Of a stretch of 40,727 nt of DNA, positions 8,879-17,485 are shown one piece after another. The stretch covers positions 1 to 40,727 of the forward strand of contig NZ_JACJQV010000154.1 in NCBI RefSeq assembly GCF_014696875.1, read 5' to 3'. The translations under genes were made by a program, and so were the position numbers. How positions within the stretch are numbered: position 1 is the stretch's first letter; the number at the start of each line of letters is the position of its first letter. The DNA is from Microcystis wesenbergii FACHB-1317 (GTDB taxonomy: Bacteria > Cyanobacteriota > Cyanobacteriia > Cyanobacteriales > Microcystaceae). Below the pieces are notes generated by a model, which ran no database searches, had not been told where the DNA came from, and saw only the letters and a program-made list of their open reading frames with translations.

Positions 8879-8908
8879 CCCCCCCGATGTCGGGGGGGCA
8901 GGGGGGGT
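8879..8908. repeat. G-rich palindromic repeat, copy 2
   Basis: Perfect arms CCCCCCCGA (8879-8887) and TCGGGGGGG (8890-8898) with a 2-nt centre, followed by CAGGGGGGG as in copy 1 near 135. It lies between the methyltransferase and the convergent protease gene. Confidence 0.6.
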
Positions 8909-8999
8909 TGCCTTTTGCCTCTCCTCATAACTAGCCTGTACTCAACGGATTTAGCCTCACTCCCCTATACTTTTTAAAGAGGATTTACTATCATTTTTA

Positions 9000-10619
9000 T
9001 TATTCGGGTACTGTCCACCAAGCGAGAGCAAAAGCTTGTTCTTTATCGTTAACTTGTTGACGATAAAGAACCCGAATTTTATACTTTCCAGAGATGGGTA
9101 CAGGACAAAAAATATGCTCTAAACTATCACTATCACTCAGGGAAGAACAAGTGTATTTATCATTATTATCCTCTTGGACAGGTAAAAGATAAACATCTAA
9201 ATTATTCAGGCCGCGATCTAGGAAACTTTCATCGATATCATAGAGATTATTATGATTAGTATCGATTAATTCTACTAAACGATCCCAAGCTAAAGTTATC
9301 GAAACAAAACTATTAGCTTTTAAGGGCTTCTCCAGGGCATAATCTTGATAACCATTAGCGGTAACTGTACCGTAATCCCAGCCAATAGAAGGAATAGATT
9401 CTGTGGCTGACCATTGACCATTACTAAACTGTTGGTAGGCGCGAAAAGTGTTAAGATGTCCCGTCCCCATCTGCATATCTAAAGGAATTTTCGGGTCTTT
9501 ATAAGCATCAGACTCTAACCAAGTTTTTTGGTCTTTAGTTAAGACCGTCCGTCTCATACCTAACCGTAAGCCATCACCCGTATCTTTAATTTTATCGGCA
9601 GCATTAAGCATCACTGCCTTCATCACTTGATGATGACGAGAATCGACACTCCAATGGGGATTTTTTTGATTAATTTGTTGATCGCCGTATTCTTGTAAAA
9701 GTGCCACCGATGCCGTAATATGAGGGGCGGCGAAACTGGTGCCACTAACAGTATTTAATTTACCTTTGAGGTCATAAAGCTCTATTTTATTGCCGGGGGC
9801 AACTAAATTAATTGACCGTCGCGAACCATCATTAATTTCCCGTTTAATTAAACTGCGACCAATACCCACCGGTAAAGCACTAATATTAGCAAAATCAACT
9901 TTAGTAAATTTTCCTTCTCTTTGGGCTGTATAAGCGGTAGTAATGCCATTAAAATGATCGGTGGGAATGGGAATTCCTCCCTTACCTTGATTACCAGCAA
10001 TTACATAAAGAACATCATCAACTCGCGATGACCAATCAACACATTGAGTTAATAAAGCTTGACCATCTAATTTTGGTTCCTGTCGTTGATCTCTTTGCAA
10101 AGATTCCCCAAAACTAAAGTTAATTGCGCGCACATCACCGCTATTTTGTCGGGCAATATTTTGGCTAGTAAGACATTCTTCCGGTTGTCCACCGCGTCGC
10201 AAAGAACCCACCGCCCCCGAATATAATCTCGCTTTTGGGGCTACTCCGGGGATTTTTTTATCATCACTGACCATCACCGTTGCCACCATAGCGGCGTGAT
10301 TATCTAGATAGGTGTTGGGTTTGGCAATTTGATCGCGAAAAAAAACACCGGCTAATTTATAGGGAGGTCGCCAAGCTGCCACTTTATCATAACCGAACTG
10401 AGCCGGTCGGCCGATTTCCACTTGACCGATGGCAATTTTTCGCCCTAATAAATTATAGGGTTCCGCCCGCAAGCGATCGGCATAAATTCCCTGTTCACCG
10501 ATGGAATTAGAAAGAACTAGGGAAGGAAGCAGAATTATCGTTACTACTAACCCGACGACAAACCAAAACCCTCTTTTCATCATCAGCAATCCTGCGGCAG
10601 TAAGGTGATACCGATCCAT
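9000..10619 (-). CDS. secreted S8 (subtilisin-like) peptidase with altered Asp position
   Basis: Up to 539 residues; the real start may be the double Met at residues 13-14, which opens a signal/anchor (KRGFWFVVGLVVTIILLPSL). Subtilase features are His108 in DNHAAMVATVM, GVAPKARLYSGAV, the oxyanion Asn210 in VIAGNQGKGG and Ser295 in SGTSFAAPHIT. Where the catalytic Asp normally lies (VAVIDTG), this protein reads IAIGQVEIG, with Glu68. A beta-rich C-terminal segment of about 150 residues ends in WWTVPE. It lies 43 nt downstream of the exchanger gene, likely the third gene of that set. It could be an active variant or a substrate-binding pseudoenzyme. Confidence 0.8.
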   Translation of the reverse strand: MDRYHLTAAGLLMMKRGFWFVVGLVVTIILLPSLVLSNSIGEQGIYADRLRAEPYNLLGRKIAIGQVEIGRPAQFGYDKVAAWRPPYKLAGVFFRDQIAKPNTYLDNHAAMVATVMVSDDKKIPGVAPKARLYSGAVGSLRRGGQPEECLTSQNIARQNSGDVRAINFSFGESLQRDQRQEPKLDGQALLTQCVDWSSRVDDVLYVIAGNQGKGGIPIPTDHFNGITTAYTAQREGKFTKVDFANISALPVGIGRSLIKREINDGSRRSINLVAPGNKIELYDLKGKLNTVSGTSFAAPHITASVALLQEYGDQQINQKNPHWSVDSRHHQVMKAVMLNAADKIKDTGDGLRLGMRRTVLTKDQKTWLESDAYKDPKIPLDMQMGTGHLNTFRAYQQFSNGQWSATESIPSIGWDYGTVTANGYQDYALEKPLKANSFVSITLAWDRLVELIDTNHNNLYDIDESFLDRGLNNLDVYLLPVQEDNNDKYTCSSLSDSDSLEHIFCPVPISGKYKIRVLYRQQVNDKEQAFALAWWTVPE

Positions 10620-10662
10620 TCTAAGACAGAAATCTCAGAAAATACCTAAATCTCTTTTTTGG

Positions 10663-11748
10663 CTAGGCGGGATGGTAATAAAAAGCCACTGCCAAGATTA
10701 AATAGGTGGCTAGTAATAGGGTTCCATCTAACCAATTGGAACGACCGGTAAAGCTGATTAAATTAGTGACAACCACCGCTACAATCAAAGCCACCACGTT
10801 AAAGGGATTAAAATTTAAATCCATCGGTTGATGCCAAAATTGACCGATAAAAACTAATAAAGGTGCCACGAATAAAGCCACTAATAAACTATCACCCATA
10901 GCCACGGAAACCGTTAAATCCATCTGATTTTTTAGGGCTAATTGAGTGACGGTAACTATTCCAGAAACATCGCTAATTAAAGGAATGAAAATTACCCCGA
11001 TAAAGAGAGGAGTGAGATTAAATCCTTCCATCACCGATTCCACTACATTAACAAATAAATCCGACTCATAAGCTACGGCTACGGTGGAAGTAAGCAGCAC
11101 AAGTAACCAAATCCAGACTTGAGCTTTTTCTTCCTCACTAACCTGATTGTCGGGGGTATTTTCGTTACTTAATCCCACTTCGTAGAGATAGCTATGGGTT
11201 TTGAGGGAAAATAATAAAGTTAACCCGTAAACTATTAATAAAACCGTGGCGGTGACTAGGGAAAGACTGAGAATATCGGCAACTTCCACCACGTTAGAAG
11301 TATATATTACCAAAGTTGGTAAAGCGATCGCTATTACTGCTAAAGTCATAGAAGAACCATTTACCCGCGCTAAAATCGGTTTAAATTCCTGCTCTTTGTA
11401 GCGAATTCCTCCCGTAAGCATTCCCATGCCCATAAATAATAATAAATCACTGAGAATACTACCGGTAATACTGGCTTGTACGATGTCCACCAAGCCTTTT
11501 TTTAGGGCAATTAAGGCAATAACTAAAGTGGTAGTATTGCCAAAGATAGCATTAACTAATCCTCCCAAAGTTGGCCCAGTGACTACGGCAACTCTTTCCA
11601 CAGAGGTACTTAACCAAATTGACAGGGGAATAATCGATAAAGCGGCAGTGATAAAAATAGCTTGATCTCCCCAATTAAGACGACTAGCGACCACCGATAG
11701 GGGAATAAATAATAGGAAAGCAAAGGAGACAATTTTTCTTAAATTCAT
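10663..11748 (-). CDS. CAX-type cation exchanger with non-canonical ion-binding residues
   Basis: A 361-residue membrane protein of the CaCA/CAX fold, about 10-11 helices with an acidic loop near residues 197-210. Both alpha repeats are recognisable: repeat 1 FGNTTTLVIALIALKKG...SITGSILSDLLL, and repeat 2 PLISDVSGIVTVTQLALKNQMDL...AMGDSLLVALFVAP. Known CAX exchangers carry Glu in GNATE and GNAAEH. Here those positions are Thr74 and Gly263, and the second-repeat Asn is Asp260. New acids appear at Asp101 (usual Asn in SILSN) and Asp286 (usual Ser in GSS). The start overlaps the cupredoxin stop by 4 nt (ATGA), so the two are translationally coupled. The substrate cannot be assumed to be calcium. 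Confidence 0.8.
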   Translation of the reverse strand: MNLRKIVSFAFLLFIPLSVVASRLNWGDQAIFITAALSIIPLSIWLSTSVERVAVVTGPTLGGLVNAIFGNTTTLVIALIALKKGLVDIVQASITGSILSDLLLFMGMGMLTGGIRYKEQEFKPILARVNGSSMTLAVIAIALPTLVIYTSNVVEVADILSLSLVTATVLLIVYGLTLLFSLKTHSYLYEVGLSNENTPDNQVSEEEKAQVWIWLLVLLTSTVAVAYESDLFVNVVESVMEGFNLTPLFIGVIFIPLISDVSGIVTVTQLALKNQMDLTVSVAMGDSLLVALFVAPLLVFIGQFWHQPMDLNFNPFNVVALIVAVVVTNLISFTGRSNWLDGTLLLATYLILAVAFYYHPA

Positions 11749-12206
11749 GGATTATTAATGGCGATTTCTCCCACCATTCCCGCTTCGGCATGACCCGGAA
11801 TAGTACAGATTAATTTATACTTACCGGTTTTGAGAGGAACTATTACCCATTCTGCCTGTGCATTGGGTTTTAATTCTAGTTCGTGAATCGCTCCTTTAAT
11901 CTCCACTTTTCCCGCTTCAACTTTCTGGGTCCAACTAGCATCAGCGAAGTCTTTAGCGGTAAAATAATGTTTAGTGGGACTGGGATTATCGAGGATTAAT
12001 TTGTATTTTTGCCCAGCAATAAAGTCTAATTGACTAGGAAAGAATTTTAATTCTCCTTGCCCGGAGCCTAGACTAATTTTAACTTCTAGGGGGACCGAAC
12101 CAGCGAAGGCGGGAAAAGTCACTAACCAACAACTAATTAAAACTATTACTAATGCCACAAATTTTTGATAGATATCCTGGCCAGCGAAGTAGGGATTAGA
12201 ATTCAT
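11745..12206 (-). CDS. exported type-I copper (cupredoxin) protein
   Basis: 153 residues. An N-terminal hydrophobic segment (FVALVIVLISCWLVTFPAFA) is followed by Gly, consistent with signal peptidase cleavage after AFA. Copper ligands look complete: His80 (KHYFTA), Cys134, His139 and Met144 in CTIPGHAEAGM (C-x4-H-x4-M). It resembles plastocyanin/azurin-type cupredoxins but is not the main plastocyanin. It is the first gene of the set, overlapping the exchanger start. The upstream region contains a duplicated terminator and a repeat. A periplasmic or lumenal copper-binding or electron-transfer role is inferred. Confidence 0.85.
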   Translation of the reverse strand: MNSNPYFAGQDIYQKFVALVIVLISCWLVTFPAFAGSVPLEVKISLGSGQGELKFFPSQLDFIAGQKYKLILDNPSPTKHYFTAKDFADASWTQKVEAGKVEIKGAIHELELKPNAQAEWVIVPLKTGKYKLICTIPGHAEAGMVGEIAINNP

Positions 12207-12281
12207 TTTGCTCCTGCAGCTGATAATAGAGAAAATCTGGCGGCTTTGACGATAATTTTACAACAAGTGGTGATTATTTCT

Positions 12282-12344
12282 GGCTCTTTTCCCTTCCATT
12301 CCCTAAAAGTCCCTTGGTCATGGTTAAAACCGCGGGACTTCTAG
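12282..12344. repeat. 63-bp direct repeat, copy 1
   Basis: Matches 12438-12500 with one mismatch. Each copy contains the hairpin AAGTCCC...GGGACTT. It lies between the cupredoxin start and repeat copy B. Confidence 0.85.
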
Positions 12345-12436
12345 AACGTAGGTTGGGTTGAAGCATGAAACCCAACGCCCGCTCATGTTACGCTACTGCT
12401 AACCCATCCTACAAATAATTGTGCCTCTCTACTTAC
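12345..12436 (+). repeat. dispersed GTAGGTTGGGTT repeat, copy B
   Basis: Same layout as copy A: GTTGGGTTGAAGCATGAAAC, GTTACGCTACTGCTAACCCA, then the tail AATAATTGTGCCTC. It is bracketed by the two 63-bp direct repeats. Confidence 0.8.
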
Positions 12437-12437
12437 C

Positions 12438-12500
12438 GGCTCTCTTCCCTTCCATTCCCTAAAAGTCCCTTGGTCATGGTTAAAACCGCGGGACTTCTAG
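12438..12500. repeat. 63-bp direct repeat, copy 2
   Basis: Second copy of 12282-12344. Read on the minus strand it holds AAGTCCC-GC-GGT...ACC-AA-GGGACTTTT, a hairpin with a short T run 25 nt after the stop of the gene at 12525-12833. It therefore probably acts as that gene's terminator. Confidence 0.8.
12460..12498 (-). terminator. likely terminator of the 12525-12833 gene
   Basis: Stem AAGTCCC / GGGACTT with an inner GGT/ACC and a trailing TTTT on the minus strand. The same structure is duplicated at 12304-12342. Confidence 0.55.
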
Positions 12501-12524
12501 CCACTGTCAGTTAAATCGACAAAA

Positions 12525-12833
12525 TTAATCTAAGCTATCGGGAGAATGGGGATAAAGTTGTTCGGCTTCCGGACAATCTTCCGAGACATTAATATCAGGA
12601 TTCGTCCGCGACACCGATGCAAGTTTTCTGCTCACCGCACCGATACTTTCTAAACGCACCATTTCTTCCCAAGAACTAATCTCGTCTTCCTCTTCTGTTT
12701 CGTAGCGAATGGTGACGAGATCGCTTTCTAGATCGATAATACGAGCATTATCAATCCATCTTTGCTGATCGCGCAAGAAAATGCAGACTTCCTGACCATC
12801 CATACAGAATTGATAAATCTTGCGGTGTAACAT
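12525..12833 (-). CDS. small conserved cyanobacterial protein, function unknown
   Basis: 102 residues. The first 75 look like a compact folded domain (KIYQFCMDGQEVCIFLRDQQ, ARIIDLESDLVTIRYE, EISSWEEMVRLESIGAV), rich in beta strands and acidic turns. The remaining tail is polar and probably disordered. It resembles a small family widespread in cyanobacteria; I do not know a function. The strand pattern recalls small SH3/Sm-like barrels, but that is only an impression. No signal peptide or membrane helix is present. It is a single gene with its own likely terminator. Confidence 0.7.
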   Translation of the reverse strand: MLHRKIYQFCMDGQEVCIFLRDQQRWIDNARIIDLESDLVTIRYETEEEDEISSWEEMVRLESIGAVSRKLASVSRTNPDINVSEDCPEAEQLYPHSPDSLD

Positions 12834-13169
12834 AAATTGCTCCTAAACAGCTTCTTTTGTTGGATTCAACTAACGGGAAGTGACAAAATGCCAATCTCAG
12901 CAATAGCTCAAGAATTCCCGTGGGTAACACAAAAGGGAGAAAAATTCCGCTAGTAGTGGCAAGAATGGGTAAGAAAAGTCAGGTTTCCAGTTTGGGGCTA
13001 CGTTCTTCAAAGACATCGATTCGATTAATAGACGGCCTCGGCGATCGGTAAAAAATCGCCCTTATAGAGTCATTGTTACATAAATTTTCACTTCATAACA
13101 GTATCTGTGGATGGAATGGGGAAATGGGGAGATGGGGGAATTTCAACTAAAACCCTAAAACCCCAACAC
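12834..13169. other. 336-nt intergenic stretch with no gene
   Basis: No ORF or RNA gene recognised. It holds a small hairpin GGCGAT...ATCGCC near 13040-13061, a G-rich run GGGGAAATGGGGAGATGGGG around 13117-13136, and a short CCCTAAAACCCC-type run at about 13151-13175. Confidence 0.6.
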
Positions 13170-14021
13170 CTAACCCCGATGCTGATTTAAAATAGCCATC
13201 ATCTTTTGGGCCACCGCTGCTGTTTGTTCGAGCATGGCAAAATGACCACAATCGGATAACTCAATCACGTTGCCGCCAGTTTCAAACAAGGGATGAAAAC
13301 TGGCCAGATGGTTAACGTACTTAACTTCCATAATCGTGTCCTCTTTCCCCGCTAGAAAATAGACTGGTTGCGGGAGACGGGAGACAATCTGGGGTAAAAG
13401 ATGAACTTCACTGATAGTGGTGGTTTCCAAAAGTGACCCTAGGGCCGCTTGGTAATCGGCCCGGACAAAATCAATCACTCGCTGTTTGCCCCATTTTTTA
13501 CTTAGGGTTTGCTTGACCATCATCCGCGAGAATAAAACATCAATCAAGGGAACACTGGGCAACCAAGGCGGTCTTCTCTCTAAAATCTGTCTTCCGGCTT
13601 CCCGAAATCGCTCAAATTCCTCCTTTAGATAGATGCCACCGCCAGCATTCATACAGATTACTCCTTTAATGAGTTGAGGACAGATATCTGCGGCCCATAA
13701 AGCAACACTACCACCGAGGGAATGACCGACTAACCAAGCAGCATCGAGGTTTAAGCGGTTAAGAAGGGTGATAACGTCTTGGGAGTAGGATTCAAGATTA
13801 TAACTGCTAGGAGGACTGTTAGAGGTGATTTTTTGGGAATCGCCAAAGCCCCGGAGATCGTAAACTAGACAGGGATAATCTGGGGAGAGAATATCTACCA
13901 AAGGCTGCCAGTAGTGACGACTCAGCAGCCAACCGTGTATAAAGACTAAAACCGGTTTATCCGCTCGGGGCGAAAATAACTCGTAACTGTGGGATACTCC
14001 CGATATGTCGATGGTAGGCAT
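13170..14021 (-). CDS. alpha/beta-fold hydrolase
   Basis: 283 residues, cytosolic (no signal). It has the oxyanion region VFIHGWLLSRHYW, the nucleophile elbow GHSLGG (Ser101), an acid near GKEDTIMEVK and catalytic His260 in DCGHFAMLEQ. It resembles the broad esterase/epoxide hydrolase-like/MenH-like group; the substrate is not predictable. Length is normal. Monocistronic between intergenic regions. Confidence 0.85.
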   Translation of the reverse strand: MPTIDISGVSHSYELFSPRADKPVLVFIHGWLLSRHYWQPLVDILSPDYPCLVYDLRGFGDSQKITSNSPPSSYNLESYSQDVITLLNRLNLDAAWLVGHSLGGSVALWAADICPQLIKGVICMNAGGGIYLKEEFERFREAGRQILERRPPWLPSVPLIDVLFSRMMVKQTLSKKWGKQRVIDFVRADYQAALGSLLETTTISEVHLLPQIVSRLPQPVYFLAGKEDTIMEVKYVNHLASFHPLFETGGNVIELSDCGHFAMLEQTAAVAQKMMAILNQHRG

Positions 14022-14252
14022 ATAATCAATCTCAACCTAAGTTAAACCGTTGATAGGGGTTACTAGGGAAACTTCTAGAGAAAAATAGGTGTATTTAGCC
14101 TTGTTTACAGAGCAGAATCAGGGAAGCTTAGGATATTCCCTGATAGCTGATCAATCAATGCTATAGACAATTTCAAAAGCTTCTACTTTAATTATAAAAC
14201 ACCAGGGATACCTCCCTAAAATAGGATAAAAACCTAAGACCAAGATTTATCT

Positions 14253-14705
14253 ATGAAATGCGATCGCTTTTTAACTCTTTCCCTAGTGTTAAGTCTGGGA
14301 TTAGTTTTTCCCCCCTCTTTACCCGCTCAAAATCCCCCCGCTACCACCTTTCAACCCGGTCCTTGGCAGCCTGTCGCTAGGGTGAATATGAGTCGTCCCG
14401 TGGAGATTAAAATCATCAATCAAACCGATATTGATCTCAATTATGACCTATCGGCCAATATTAATTCTTCTCCCCAATTATTATCTCCTGGTACGGAGAC
14501 AACCCTAAGAGGTTTCGTAATTCCGGCATATATTCTGATTAATCGGGCTAATGCCGCCGCAGATCGCTATTCTTCTAGTTTAATCTATGCCGTAGAGGTC
14601 AATGATGATAATTTAGTCACGATTACTGTCACCAAAGTTCCGGGGAGTACCCCCGGTTATACCACCTTTAACCTCAATCAACAGGGCGCTATTTATATTT
14701 ACTAG
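14253..14705 (+). CDS. small exported protein, function unknown
   Basis: 150 residues with a clear signal peptide (CDRFLTLSLVLSLGLVFPPS, cleavage likely after LPA). The mature part is a beta-rich domain (VEIKIINQTDIDLNYDLS, LIYAVEVNDDNLVTITVTK) ending in Gly-Ala-Ile-Tyr-Ile-Tyr. No cysteines remain in the mature region. A HIP1 octamer overlaps codons 3-6. No family recognised; a periplasmic or cell-surface protein is inferred. Confidence 0.7.
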   Translation: MKCDRFLTLSLVLSLGLVFPPSLPAQNPPATTFQPGPWQPVARVNMSRPVEIKIINQTDIDLNYDLSANINSSPQLLSPGTETTLRGFVIPAYILINRANAAADRYSSSLIYAVEVNDDNLVTITVTKVPGSTPGYTTFNLNQQGAIYIY

Positions 14706-14740
14706 CTCTAGCTTAAATTGTTGTGGAGCCGCCTGGATAA

Positions 14741-17206
14741 TTATCCCTGTACTTTCTTAATTAATTCCTCCCGCAGCGGTTGTAGGACAGTATCGAACTC
14801 GGGGAAATAATCGGGAGTAGCAAACAGATTATTAAACCATGTAGTGACGGCAATATTATCGACCACGGGAGTAAAATCAAGCGGTTGAACCCCATCGATA
14901 TGACGACTATTTACCCCAAAACCTACCCTTTGACGACGATATTGCCAAGGGGTTGCCTTTTCTCTTAACCAGAGGTCAAAGTTAGCAGATTTGGCCATGG
15001 AATCGGCTAAATTTTTCTCTATCTCGGTCGGTAAAAAACTTTTTTGAGATTGTAACCATGCTTGTTGTAAAAGCTTCCCTCTTTCAGGGGGATTTAACCA
15101 AGCTTGTTTCAGTAAATCTACCCCGGGTAAGGGATTTTTTAGGGAGGGATTTAATAAAGCTTTTCCCACTTCTTTCCCGGATTGTTGCCAATCTTGGGCT
15201 GCTTTCAGTTTATCCCCGCGCCACCAGGACAAACTCCCACGATAAAAATGCAGATTATTTTTCAAATTCTCAGAAGGGTTACTTTGCAAAAGCTGACTAT
15301 AAATTGAATCAACCCTGTCTAACATTTTTGTGTATATTGGTTGTAGGCTGGGTAAACGCCAGAGGGGACTGGTAATAAATAAAGGGTCACGCACAGCTTC
15401 TAAAGCAAAAGCTTCTATGGCTAAATCGGGTTGATTTTGGGCTAGTAAACTGACAGCCAAACCCTGAAAAACTCCTCTTTTAGCGGGGATTAATTTTATT
15501 GATTCGATAAAGGATTTAGTTGCTGCGCTGGGATTTTGCCTCAGTTGTAACCATCCCAGATTACTGTGGCCGAATTCTTGATAGGGAGAAACCTGATTTC
15601 CTACTTGAAAATATTTAATTCCCTCGTTTAAAGCTTGAGGATTATTGGTATTAATAGCTAAATCGCCTAAATTCCAACCTAATTGATAGGGATAATAGGG
15701 TTCCCAGGTTGCTAATTGATGGGCTTTAATCAGAGTATCGCGAAAAGGTGCGATCTTTTTTTCTGCCAAAAAATCGAAGCCATAACTAGAAAGTTGCCAA
15801 GCGCGATGAATAGGCAGTAACCAAATTATCATGACTAACACAATTCCCAATCCTGTAAAAAAGATACCTTTTGGGGGAATAGCTAAAAACTTAGTTTCTT
15901 TTCTAGGTAAGGAAGAAGTCAGACAAGCGAGGTAAATAGTTAAGGTTCCAGCAATGGCAATATTATCTAATTGATAATCGGTTAAACTCATTAATCCGTA
16001 GCCGAATAATCCTGTATAAACCAAGGGCAGTAAAATTTGATCGCTGAAATTGTCAGGGGCAGGAGAACGAAAAAAATGAAAAATCAGCAGTGTAACCAGT
16101 CCAATCCCTGCTAAAATGCCCCAAATGCCTAATTCAGCAAATAATTGAGCGGGGGTGCTATGCAGTTGATAAATTAATTCTGATGCCCTTCCCGCTATCA
16201 GAGGACGGTAGTGCTGATAAGTGATAGGAACATTGCCTAAACCAATCCCCGTCAAAAAATTTTCACTGCCCATCTGCCAACCGATAAGGGTATTAATCCA
16301 ACGATAGGAAAATTCGTTATCTCCTCCTCCCTGTACTAGGGAAGTTATCACAGTTTTTAGACGATTATTAGCGAAGATAACAATAAATAAAAACAGCAAA
16401 GTGGCTAATCCTCCTAATCCTAACCAGAGTCGGGGAATTTCACTTCTAAAAATTAAAATTCCTAATCCTACCACACAAACCCCGATTAATCCTAGCCAAC
16501 CTCCCCGAGAACTGGTAGTGTAGAGATCGAGAATGCCTAAACCAATGCCGGTAAACCATAGCCAACGCTGCCAATTTTTAGCCAATATAGCTAATCCCAA
16601 TAGTAAAGGTAAGGCAAGAACGAGAAAACCCGCCACATAATTCTGATGACCCAAGGGTGCCCAATTGCGTAACTCTAAGACTGAAAAATCAAAAGAAATC
16701 TCGACTCCATTTTGCTGTAATTCCCTAATCCTTGCTAATTCCGGTGATAAAGTTTGGCTTGTCCACAAAAAAAGACTGATAATAATAAAAGCCAGACTGA
16801 GATAACCTTGAAAACTGAGGATAGCATAGCGTCGCCAGGGAGAATTATCAGTGATAATCCATTGATGCAGGGCGTATAAAGCGCAGATAATACCAATAGC
16901 TGCCCAACTATACCAGCGCGCTTGATTGGGAAATGGGGAGAAAAGACTAGAAATAATTAATCCCAAGACGATAATCCCAGTTATCAGATCAAAACCATTA
17001 CCCAAACCGGTCAAGCTTTTATGGTGCCAAATCTGGGATAATAACCAGAAAATCGGACAGAGTAAACCGATTTGCCAGATAGCGACCCAGGGCCACTGTA
17101 CCATGAGACTATGACTATCGGCCATCAGGGTGAAAATTGCGTAGAGAAAAGCGGTAAGCAGTAACCACAGACGGGAAGTGGCAATATCGTTAGTAGTCTC
17201 AGTCAT
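14741..17206 (-). CDS. O-antigen ligase-like (Wzy/IctB-type) membrane protein with TPR region
   Basis: 821 residues from ATG 17206 (MTETTNDIATSRLW); the TTG at 17221 is less likely. The first ~450 residues hold about 11-12 membrane helices. They include a conserved large periplasmic loop with LYTTSSRGGWLGL and GIGLGNVPITYQHYRPLI, typical of the Wzy_C/O-antigen ligase domain. Residues ~470-700 are helical repeats of TPR type (NSNLGWLQLRQNPSAATKSF-like units). This resembles cyanobacterial IctB-like proteins extended by TPRs; a role in surface polysaccharide assembly is more likely than bicarbonate transport. The partner glycosyltransferases are not nearby. Confidence 0.8.
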   Translation of the reverse strand: MTETTNDIATSRLWLLLTAFLYAIFTLMADSHSLMVQWPWVAIWQIGLLCPIFWLLSQIWHHKSLTGLGNGFDLITGIIVLGLIISSLFSPFPNQARWYSWAAIGIICALYALHQWIITDNSPWRRYAILSFQGYLSLAFIIISLFLWTSQTLSPELARIRELQQNGVEISFDFSVLELRNWAPLGHQNYVAGFLVLALPLLLGLAILAKNWQRWLWFTGIGLGILDLYTTSSRGGWLGLIGVCVVGLGILIFRSEIPRLWLGLGGLATLLFLFIVIFANNRLKTVITSLVQGGGDNEFSYRWINTLIGWQMGSENFLTGIGLGNVPITYQHYRPLIAGRASELIYQLHSTPAQLFAELGIWGILAGIGLVTLLIFHFFRSPAPDNFSDQILLPLVYTGLFGYGLMSLTDYQLDNIAIAGTLTIYLACLTSSLPRKETKFLAIPPKGIFFTGLGIVLVMIIWLLPIHRAWQLSSYGFDFLAEKKIAPFRDTLIKAHQLATWEPYYPYQLGWNLGDLAINTNNPQALNEGIKYFQVGNQVSPYQEFGHSNLGWLQLRQNPSAATKSFIESIKLIPAKRGVFQGLAVSLLAQNQPDLAIEAFALEAVRDPLFITSPLWRLPSLQPIYTKMLDRVDSIYSQLLQSNPSENLKNNLHFYRGSLSWWRGDKLKAAQDWQQSGKEVGKALLNPSLKNPLPGVDLLKQAWLNPPERGKLLQQAWLQSQKSFLPTEIEKNLADSMAKSANFDLWLREKATPWQYRRQRVGFGVNSRHIDGVQPLDFTPVVDNIAVTTWFNNLFATPDYFPEFDTVLQPLREELIKKVQG

Positions 17207-17365
17207 AGCGGGTGGGATCAAGGATTAAAATTAATAAGTTATCTCAATTATTCTCTATTGAAAACCACCTCAGCCAGTTTCCCGGTTTAAATTGGTGATA
17301 GTTAAGTCAATAGAGTTAGGATTCTTGTTCTTACTAAGTGGATGGGTGGAATTAAATATAAGATG

Positions 17366-17454
17366 AACGTAGGTTGGGTTGAAGCATGAAACCCAACACC
17401 CGCTCATGTTACGCTACCCCTAACCTATCCTACAAATAATTGTGCCTCCCTACT
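17366..17454 (+). repeat. dispersed GTAGGTTGGGTT repeat, copy C
   Basis: Same family as copies A and B (AACGTAGGTTGGGTTGAAGC...AATAATTGTGCCTCCCTACT). It lies in the spacer upstream of the GH10 gene. Confidence 0.8.
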
Positions 17455-17485
17455 CATTCCCCAATGATGGTTAGAAATTAAATAG

